From NCBI GenBank assembly GCA_002842855.1, contig PHEE01000028.1:1-42318 (forward strand): a stretch of 42,318 bases of DNA. The letters run 5' to 3'. The notes below the pieces were generated by a model. The model was not told where the DNA came from, made no database searches, and worked only from the letters and a program-made list of their open reading frames with translations. The first letter of the stretch is position 1. Every line of letters begins with the position of its first letter. The position numbers were made by a program, and so were the translations under genes. Below, piece after piece: positions 35,950 to 42,318 of the stretch. The stretch is from Alphaproteobacteria bacterium HGW-Alphaproteobacteria-4 (GTDB lineage: Bacteria > Pseudomonadota > Alphaproteobacteria > Rhodobacterales > Rhodobacteraceae).

Positions 35950-37741
35950 CCATCTTCAACGCCGAAATAAACGCCGCCTGCGGAATCTCTACTTTCCCGA
36001 ACTGCCGCATCTTCTTCTTGCCCGCTTTCTGCTTGTCCAGCAACTTGCGCTTGCGCGTCGCATCCCCCCCATAGCACTTGGCGGTCACGTCCTTGCGCAT
36101 GGCGCTCAGCGTTTCGCGGGCGATCACGCGGCTGCCGATGGCGGCCTGGATCGGGATCTTGAACATGTGGCGGGGGATCAGCTCTTTGAGCTTTTCCACC
36201 ATGGCGCGGCCGCGGGCCTCGGCGCGGTCGCGGTGCACCATCATGGAAAGCGCATCGACCGGTTCATCGTTGACCAGCACCGACATTTTCACCAGAAAAT
36301 CCTCGCGGTAGCCGGTGATGGTGTAGTCAAAGCTGGCGTAGCCCTTGGAGACCGATTTCAGCCGGTCATAGAAATCGAACACCACTTCGTTGAGCGGCAG
36401 ATCATACACCACCATGGCGCGTGTGCCCGCGTAGGTAAGGTCTAGCTGGATGCCGCGGCGGTCTTGGCAAAGCTTCAGCACATCGCCGAGGTATTCGTCG
36501 GGCACCATGATCGTGGCCTTGATGCGCGGCTCCTCGATGTGATCGACAAGCGTGAGGTCGGGCATGTCGGCGGGGTTGTGCAACTCGCGCAGCGTGCCAT
36601 CGCGCATGTGGAGGTGGTAGACGACCGAGGGCGCGGTGGTGATGAGATCAAGGTTGTATTCCCGCTCAAGCCGGTCGCGCACCACTTCGAGGTGCAGAAG
36701 GCCAAGAAAGCCGCAGCGAAAGCCAAAGCCGAGCGCGGCCGAGGTTTCCATTTCCGAAGTGAACGAGGCGTCGTTGAGGGTAAGCTTTTCGATCGCCTCG
36801 CGCAGCGACTCAAAATCGGCGGCGTCAACCGGGAAGAGGCCGCAGAACACCACCGGTTGCGAAGGTTTGAAACCAGGCAGCGCGGTGGTGCAGGGGTGGC
36901 GTTCGTGGGTGATGGTGTCGCCCACGCGGGTATCGCGGACCTGCTTGATCTGCGCGGTGAACACGCCGATCTCGCCGGGGCCAAGTTCGGCGATATCGAC
37001 CATTTTCGGCTTGAGCACGGAAAGCTTTTCGATGCCGTAGGTGGCGCCGGTCTGCATCATCTTGATGCGGTCGCCGCGGCGCATGGTGCCATCCATGATC
37101 CGCACCATCACCACAACGCCGAGGTAGGCATCATACCAGCTATCAACCAGCATCGCCTTGAGGGGCGCCGCGCGGTCGCCCTTGGGGGCGGGCAGGCGGG
37201 TGACGATGGCTTCCAGCACATCAGGGATGCCAAGGCCGGATTTGGCCGAGATGAGAATGGCGTCATGGGCATCAAGCCCGATCACATCCTCAATCTGCTG
37301 CTTGATGCGGTCAGGCTCGGCGGCGGGCAGGTCGATCTTGTTCAGCACCGGCACAATCTCGTGCCCGGCATCAAGCGCGTGGTAGACGTTGGCCAGGGTC
37401 TGCGCCTCGACGCCCTGCGAGGCATCGACCACCAGCAGGCTGCCTTCGACGGCGCGCATCGAGCGACTGACTTCGTAGGCGAAATCGACGTGGCCGGGGG
37501 TGTCGATCAGGTTGAGAATGTAGGCATGGCCATCGCGGGCCTTGTATTCCAGCCGCACGGTCTGGGCCTTGATGGTGATGCCACGCTCGCGCTCGATATC
37601 CATGCTGTCAAGGATTTGCGCCTTCATGTCACGGTCGGCCACCGTGCCGGTCGACTGGATCAGCCGGTCAGCGAGCGTGGATTTGCCGTGGTCGATATGG
37701 GCCACGATGGAGAAGTTGCGGATGCGATCTAGCTGGGTCAT
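35942..37741 (-). CDS. lepA: Elongation factor 4 (LepA), ribosome-associated GTPase
   Basis: A 599-residue translational GTPase. G1 is AHIDHGKST, then [18 protein letters not shown] and NKIDLP; the C-terminal LepA-specific domain ends [25 protein letters not shown], as in the family. LepA acts on ribosomes under stress and in assembly. The start at 37741 gives the standard [19 protein letters not shown]; no clear ribosome site is visible. The low-GC gene begins inside its stop codon region. Confidence 0.97.
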   Translation of the reverse strand: MTQLDRIRNFSIVAHIDHGKSTLADRLIQSTGTVADRDMKAQILDSMDIERERGITIKAQTVRLEYKARDGHAYILNLIDTPGHVDFAYEVSRSMRAVEGSLLVVDASQGVEAQTLANVYHALDAGHEIVPVLNKIDLPAAEPDRIKQQIEDVIGLDAHDAILISAKSGLGIPDVLEAIVTRLPAPKGDRAAPLKAMLVDSWYDAYLGVVVMVRIMDGTMRRGDRIKMMQTGATYGIEKLSVLKPKMVDIAELGPGEIGVFTAQIKQVRDTRVGDTITHERHPCTTALPGFKPSQPVVFCGLFPVDAADFESLREAIEKLTLNDASFTSEMETSAALGFGFRCGFLGLLHLEVVRDRLEREYNLDLITTAPSVVYHLHMRDGTLRELHNPADMPDLTLVDHIEEPRIKATIMVPDEYLGDVLKLCQDRRGIQLDLTYAGTRAMVVYDLPLNEVVFDFYDRLKSVSKGYASFDYTITGYREDFLVKMSVLVNDEPVDALSMMVHRDRAEARGRAMVEKLKELIPRHMFKIPIQAAIGSRVIARETLSAMRKDVTAKCYGGDATRKRKLLDKQKAGKKKMRQFGKVEIPQAAFISALKMDG

Positions 37742-37823
37742 GGCGCGGCGTATAGCGCGGCGCGCGGGGCCGGGAAAGGGGGTATCGGGGCCGGGGGCTG
37801 TGGCCTTGGCAAGGGTGGCGGTG

Positions 37824-37852
37824 CGGGCGCTGCCCGGTGCAAAGGGGCACCG
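37824..37852. repeat. Second copy of the 35264 repeat end
   Basis: CGGGCGCTGCCCGGTGC (37824-37840) is identical to 35264-35280, followed in both by A-rich spacer and GGGGCACCG. It lies in the 150-bp gap between lepA and meaB. Confidence 0.7.
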
Positions 37853-37891
37853 AGCAAGACGGAACACCGGGGCGCAGACGCGCGGGCGGGC

Positions 37892-38866
37892 CTACCCCAA
37901 CCTCGCCAGCATCTCGGCCGCTGCCGCCGCTGGCGTGGCGCGGCCTTCGGCCACCGCATCGCCTAGCCGCGCCAGGGCCTCGCGCGCCTCGGGGTCGGTG
38001 GTGAGGCGGGCGAGAAGGCCGGTGCGGACTTCGGCTTCGAACCAGTGCCGGGCCTGTTCGGCGCGGCGGGCGGCGAGGTGGCCGTTTTCGCGCCGCCATC
38101 TGGCGAGGGTCTGCATTTCGGCCCAGGCGGCGGCCAAGCCGGTGCCATCTTGCGCCGAAACCGGCAGCGCCTTGGGGAAGCTCTCGGGGTCTTGCGCACG
38201 GCGGCGCAGCAGGCGCAGGGCACCGGCGTAATCGGACAGGGTGCGCAGGGCGGCGGGCTTAAGGTCGCCATCGGCCTTGTTCACAAGGATCAGGTCGGCA
38301 ATTTCCATGATGCCGCGTTTGACTCCCTGCAATTCGTCGCCCCCCGCGGGCGCCAGCAAGAGTACGAAGAGGTCGGTCATTTCCGCCACCAGCGTTTCCG
38401 ATTGGCCCACGCCGACAGTTTCGATCAGCACCACGTCGAACCCCGCCGCCTCGCAGAGCGCCACCGCCTCGCGGGTGCGGCGGGCCACACCGCCAAGCTG
38501 GGCCTGACTGGGCGAGGGGCGGATGAAGGCCAAAGGGTCGCGGCTGAGGCGCTCCATGCGCGTCTTGTCGCCGAGGATCGAGCCGCCCGAACGCGCCGAC
38601 GAGGGATCAACCGCCAGCACCGCCACCCGCAACCCCTGCCCCGTCAGCATCAGCCCGAACGCCTCGATAAAGGTCGATTTGCCCACCCCCGGCGTGCCCG
38701 AAAGCCCGATCCGCAGCGCCTGACGGCCAGATTTCGCCAGCCGCTCCAGCAGCTTCACCGCTTCGGCGCGGTGATCGGCGCGCCCGCTTTCAACCAGCGT
38801 AATGGCGCGGGCCAGTGCGCGGCGGTCGCCTGCAAGCACGGCATCGGCTAGATCGGGGCGGTGCAT
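37892..38866 (-). CDS. meaB: Methylmalonyl-CoA mutase-associated GTPase MeaB (ArgK-type)
   Basis: A 324-residue G3E-family GTPase that protects and reloads adenosylcobalamin-dependent mutases such as methylmalonyl-CoA mutase. Walker A is [36 protein letters not shown] and NKADGDL are MeaB signatures. The C-terminal helical dimerisation arm is shorter in motif but present. AGGA lies 9 nt before the ATG at 38866. No mutase gene is in the window; in Rhodobacterales the ethylmalonyl-CoA pathway would use it. Confidence 0.92.
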   Translation of the reverse strand: MHRPDLADAVLAGDRRALARAITLVESGRADHRAEAVKLLERLAKSGRQALRIGLSGTPGVGKSTFIEAFGLMLTGQGLRVAVLAVDPSSARSGGSILGDKTRMERLSRDPLAFIRPSPSQAQLGGVARRTREAVALCEAAGFDVVLIETVGVGQSETLVAEMTDLFVLLLAPAGGDELQGVKRGIMEIADLILVNKADGDLKPAALRTLSDYAGALRLLRRRAQDPESFPKALPVSAQDGTGLAAAWAEMQTLARWRRENGHLAARRAEQARHWFEAEVRTGLLARLTTDPEAREALARLGDAVAEGRATPAAAAAEMLARLG

Positions 38867-38997
38867 CGGCGGAATCCTGCGCTTCGTGACGAGACCGTCA
38901 TCAGATGTGACAGCCATGGGGCTTTCTTGCCCGCAATGGGCCGTGTATGTCCAGTGGCTGGGCCACTATGGCAACGCAAACGCATGGGGCGAACCGG

Positions 38998-39679
38998 GTG
39001 AACAGGCTAGGACGGGCAATTGGCCGGGTCGGCGCGATCGCAGCGGCGGTGCTGGTGACGCTTGGGCCGGCGGAGGCGCCTGCGACGGTGCAGACCGATC
39101 TTATCGTGTTCGACGTGGTGCTGCGGGGCCTGCGCGCGGGCCGGCTGACGCTGACCGGCTCGGTCGATGGCAGCGATTATCATGCCAGCGGCACCCTGCA
39201 AAGTGCCGGCCTTGTGCGGTTGGTGGCCAAGGTGCGCTATGATGCCGAAGCCTCGGGGCGGCTGCGCGGTGGCCGCTATGTGCCCGCGCGCTACAGCGAG
39301 GTCGCCGATACCGGCAGGCGGGTTTCGGAATCGGTGATGGAGTATCGCGGCGGCGTGCCGCAGGTCAAAACCTACAACCCGCGCGCTTTATGCCACACTG
39401 CGCGATGTGCCAAGGGCCGAAGCCTGCAAGCTTGATGTGCATCTGTTCGACGGCATGCGCCGTTCGCAGATCGCGCTTAGCGCCCCGGTGCCCGAGGGCG
39501 AAGGCGTGGCCTGCACCGGCGAATACCGCCGCCTTGCCGGGTTCAGCGCAAAGGAAATGGCCGAGAAAGAGCGCTTTGCCTTCCGGCTCGTCTATGTGCC
39601 GGTGGGCGAGGGCATGTTGCGGGTGAACCTGATCGAGACCGATACCATCTTCGGCACCGGTTACTTGCGCCGCCGCTAG
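38998..39679 (+). pseudogene. DUF3108 exported protein broken by an internal out-of-frame gap
   Basis: DUF3108 proteins are periplasmic or outer-membrane-associated, of unknown function. The 5' part (from GTG 38998, signal RAIGRVGAIAAAVLVTLGPAEAPA; ATGs at 38968 and 38947 are alternatives) reads FDVVLRGLRAGRLTLTG to MEYRGGVPQVKTYNP. At 39379-39383 the frame shifts, and the family sequence continues one frame over as ALYATLRDVPRAEACKLDVHLFDGMRRSQI to the stop at 39679. About 20 residues (the Pro/Asp-rich block usually between TYNP and ALYATL) are missing. Neither flank has other damage. The gap is a 3n+2 deletion or an assembly loss. Confidence 0.75.
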
Positions 39680-39718
39680 CCCCTTGGCAGCGCTGCCAGC
39701 CGCAGGGCATAAGGCAGC

Positions 39719-42172
39719 ATGTTCACCCCTTCCCTTCCCATCGACGCGATCCTGCCCAAGCTTGCGCGCACGCTGGCGGCCGAGGGCCGCGTGGTGCTGG
39801 TGGCGCCACCCGGCGCGGGCAAGACCACGCGGGTGCCGCTGGCGCTGCTGGAAGGGGTCGCGGGCCGGATCGTGATGCTGGAACCGCGCCGCCTGGCCGC
39901 CCGCGCCGCCGCCGAGCGGCTGGCCGAAACGCTGGGCGAGGCGGTGGGGCAGACGGTGGGCTACCGCATCCGCGGCGAGGCGCGGGTGGGGCCCGCAACC
40001 CGGATCGAGGTGGTGACCGAGGGCATTCTGACCCGCATGCTGCAAACTGACCCCGGCCTTGCGGGCGTCGGCTGCGTGATCTTTGACGAGTTTCACGAAC
40101 GCTCGCTCAATGCCGATCTGGGGCTGGCGCTGGCTTGGGAAGCGCGCTGCGCGTTGCGCCCCGACCTGCAACTGGTGGTGATGTCGGCCACACTTGATGC
40201 CGCCCCGGTGGCGGCGCTGCTGGATGGCGCGCCGGTGCTGGTCAGCGAGGGCCGCGCCTTTCCGGTCGAAACCCGCTGGCTGGCGCGGCCCTTGGTGCCG
40301 GGGATGCGGCTTGAGGCGGCGGTGGCAGCGCAGGTAGTCGAGGCTTTGGCCGAGACGACGGGCGGGGTGCTGGTGTTCCTGCCCGGCGAGGCCGAGATCC
40401 GGCGCGTTGCCGCGCTGCTGGCGCCGCGCCTGCCCGCAGGCGTGGTGATCCGCCCGCTTTTCGGCGCGATGGAGTTTGCCGCGCAGCGCGCCGCGATCGC
40501 GCCGCAGGCAGCGGGCCGCAAGCTGGTGCTGGCCACCGCGATTGCCGAAACCTCGCTGACCATCGAGGACGTGCGGGTGGTGGTCGATGCGGGGCGGGCG
40601 CGGCGGGCACGGTTCGACCCCGGCTCGGGCATGTCGCGGCTGGTGACCGAACGGGTCAGCCGCGCCGAGGCGGCGCAGCGGCAGGGCCGCGCCGGGCGGG
40701 TGGCGTCTGGGGTCTGCTACCGGCTCTGGTCGCGCGGCGAGGAAGGGGCACTGGCAGCCTTCGCGCCGCCCGAAATTGAAACCGCCGACCTTGCGGGGCT
40801 GGCGCTGGAGTTGGCAAACTGGGGCTCGGAGGCGGCCAACCTGGCCTTTCTCACCCCGCCCCCTGCCCCGGCGCTGGCCGAGGCGCGGGCGCTGCTGGCG
40901 GGCCTCGGTGCGCTCGATGGCGCGGGGCGGATCACGCCGCATGGCCGCGCGCTGGCGGCGTTGCCGCTGCACCCGCGGCTTGCGCATATGCTGGCGTTGG
41001 CCGGGCCCGCTGCCGCTCCGCTTGCCGCCCTGCTGGCCGAGCGCGACCCGCTGGGGCCGGGCGCGCCCGCCGACCTTGCGCTGCGGCTTGCGGCCTATGA
41101 AACCCCCGCGCAGTTCGAGGCCGACCACCCCCAGCGCGTCAACCGGGGCGTGGTCGAGCGCGCACGCGCCGAGGCCAGGCGCCTTGCGAAGCTGGTCAAA
41201 CCACCGCGCGCGGCGCTGACGCTGGCGGAAATGGCAGCACTTGCCTACCCCGACCGGATCGGCCTCAGGCGGGCAGGCGAGGCGCCGCGCTTCGTGCTCT
41301 CGGGCGGCAAGGGCGCGGTGATCGACGCCGCCGACCCGCTGGCCAACGCCCGCCTGATCGTCGCCATCGACCTTGACGGCGACCCGCGCGAGGCGCGCAT
41401 TCGGCAAGCGGTAGCGCTGGAGGAGGCGAGCCTGCGCCGCCTCTTTGGCGACCAGATCCACCGCGTCGAACTGTGCGAATGGTCGCGCCGCGACGGCCGG
41501 GTGCTGGCGCGCCGGCAAGAACGCTTTGGCGCACTGGTGCTGACCGAGGCGCCCTGGCCCGACCCGCCGGCCGAAGCAACCGCAGCCGCCGCGCTGGACG
41601 GCCTGCGCCAGATTGGCCTTGTCTTCTCGGAACCCGCCCGGCGCCTGCGCGCGCGGATCGCGCTTTTGCGCCGCGAAGGCAGCGACATGCCCGATGTCTC
41701 GGATGCCGGGCTTCTGGCCGGTGCCGGGGATTGGCTTGCCCCCTTCCTCGGGCAACGCCGCACCGAGGCCGAGCTGCGCGCACTAGACCTGACCGAACCA
41801 CTGCGCGCCTTGCTTACCCACGCGCAGCGCCAAACCCTCGACACGCTTGCCCCGGCACACTTCTTCACGCCCTTGGGGCGCGCGGTGCCGATTGATTACG
41901 AGGGCGAGGCGCCCGGCATCGAACTGCGCCTGCAAGAGCTTTTCGGCCAGCTCACGCACCCCTGCGTCGGCCCCCGCCGCTTGCCGTTGTGCCTGACGCT
42001 GCTGTCGCCCGGCGGCAAGCCGGTGCAGGTCACGCAAGACCTGCCGGGCTTCTGGGCCACATCCTACGCCGAGGTGCGCCGCGACATGCGCGGCCGCTAC
42101 CCGCGCCACCCCTGGCCCGAAGACCCGCGCACCGCCGCCCCGACCCTGCGCGCCAAACCGCGCGGCACCTGA
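39719..42172 (+). CDS. hrpB: ATP-dependent DEAH-box helicase HrpB
   Basis: An 817-residue DEAH/RHA-type helicase. Walker A is APPGAGKTTRVP, motif II is IFDEFHERSLNADLGLAL (DEFH variant), motif III is VMSATLDAAPV, then ATAIAETSLTIEDV and the motif VI region QRQGRAGRVASGVCYRL. HA2-like and the HrpB C-terminal domain (LPLCLTLLSPGGKPVQVTQDLPGFW...YPRHPWPEDP) are complete. HrpB proteins are predicted RNA helicases; their bacterial role is poorly defined. The start at 39719 follows GGCATAAGGCAGC. The upstream gap of 39 bp from the DUF3108 gene suggests co-transcription. Confidence 0.93.
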   Translation: MFTPSLPIDAILPKLARTLAAEGRVVLVAPPGAGKTTRVPLALLEGVAGRIVMLEPRRLAARAAAERLAETLGEAVGQTVGYRIRGEARVGPATRIEVVTEGILTRMLQTDPGLAGVGCVIFDEFHERSLNADLGLALAWEARCALRPDLQLVVMSATLDAAPVAALLDGAPVLVSEGRAFPVETRWLARPLVPGMRLEAAVAAQVVEALAETTGGVLVFLPGEAEIRRVAALLAPRLPAGVVIRPLFGAMEFAAQRAAIAPQAAGRKLVLATAIAETSLTIEDVRVVVDAGRARRARFDPGSGMSRLVTERVSRAEAAQRQGRAGRVASGVCYRLWSRGEEGALAAFAPPEIETADLAGLALELANWGSEAANLAFLTPPPAPALAEARALLAGLGALDGAGRITPHGRALAALPLHPRLAHMLALAGPAAAPLAALLAERDPLGPGAPADLALRLAAYETPAQFEADHPQRVNRGVVERARAEARRLAKLVKPPRAALTLAEMAALAYPDRIGLRRAGEAPRFVLSGGKGAVIDAADPLANARLIVAIDLDGDPREARIRQAVALEEASLRRLFGDQIHRVELCEWSRRDGRVLARRQERFGALVLTEAPWPDPPAEATAAAALDGLRQIGLVFSEPARRLRARIALLRREGSDMPDVSDAGLLAGAGDWLAPFLGQRRTEAELRALDLTEPLRALLTHAQRQTLDTLAPAHFFTPLGRAVPIDYEGEAPGIELRLQELFGQLTHPCVGPRRLPLCLTLLSPGGKPVQVTQDLPGFWATSYAEVRRDMRGRYPRHPWPEDPRTAAPTLRAKPRGT

Positions 42173-42318
42173 TGCCTGCTGTAATGCCCACAATTATCCC
42201 GCAGTGATCGGAATTAGGCCGCAACACCTCGGACAAATCGGGATTTGCTAGGAGCAGCCGCGAGCACGTGGTTGCGCTTTCAGTGCCGGGCTGCGCTTGC
42301 GCCACCAGCGTTGCAGTG
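42173..42318. other. Right-edge spacer, no gene supported
   Basis: The last 146 bp are noticeably less GC-rich at 42181-42260 than hrpB. A minus-strand frame crosses the region but has no family resemblance that I can recognise and continues into antisense hrpB, so I leave it uncalled. Confidence 0.6.

Noticed and set aside
39365..41755. A long minus-strand open frame opposite hrpB
   Set aside because: It is antisense to a complete HrpB helicase and has composition typical of high-GC shadow frames.
42173..42318. Edge of an insertion sequence at the right end
   Set aside because: I see no terminal inverted repeat or transposase fragment, only a composition change in too short a stretch.

Overview
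The window is chromosomal DNA from a high-GC alphaproteobacterium, most likely a Rhodobacterales/Rhodobacteraceae (Rhodobacter-like) species. Support comes from the gene families present: a PutA regulated by an Lrp-type PutR, an alphaproteobacterial ornithine decarboxylase with a speF-type leader, a short Rhodobacterales DUF6280-like protein, PCu(A)C copper chaperones and G/C-rich intergenic hairpin elements. I saw no rRNA or tRNA gene, CRISPR array, recognisable insertion sequence or prophage.

Layout. 1-5.2 kb: amino-acid catabolism, with a partial gabT, a META/HslJ-like protein, putR and a putA carrying an internal out-of-frame gap. 5.25-7.2 kb: a two-gene minus-strand operon, a periplasmic di-haem cytochrome c followed by a Tat-exported PQQ-type beta-propeller. 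This is the composition and order of foxE-foxY of phototrophic Fe(II) oxidation, but no foxZ-like transporter follows. An AT-rich leader lies upstream. 7.7-16.5 kb: rhomboid protease, GFA protein, inositol monophosphatase, YdeI-like protein, divergent metR/metF, a DUF2235 hydrolase, ornithine decarboxylase with its leader RNA, an Lrp regulator, a broken DUF1428 gene and a two-domain VOC protein. 16.5-30.7 kb: mostly housekeeping genes (valS, DUF1992, crotonase, two aminotransferases, ygfZ, efp, DUF6280, a PopZ-like protein, a TolC-family protein, an isoaspartyl methyltransferase, an HMA-fold exported protein, a periplasmic rhodanese, rpmB).

30.8-34.75 kb is the most unusual part, a copper-handling island. 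Three tandem units each carry a similar upstream element, a PCu(A)C-fold protein and a GC-rich terminator. Units 1 and 3 also encode a small exported protein with conserved CSGYGL and HICPDMAL motifs. Unit 1 has a chaperone with a short Met-rich tail. Unit 2 has lost the small gene and all copper ligands of its PCu(A)C domain. Unit 3 fuses PCu(A)C to a tandem Met/His repeat and a CpxP/LTxxQ-like domain. A convergent CopZ-like chaperone and a small Cys-containing exported protein follow.

34.8-42.3 kb: an array of perfect hairpins and a 62-bp direct repeat, a low-GC two-TM orphan gene overlapping the end of lepA, then lepA, meaB, a broken DUF3108 gene and hrpB.

Three otherwise well-conserved genes (putA, DUF1428, DUF3108) each lack about 20-40 codons and change frame at the gap. 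This is either recurrent small deletion in this strain or a systematic assembly artefact, and it should be settled before the genes are called dead.
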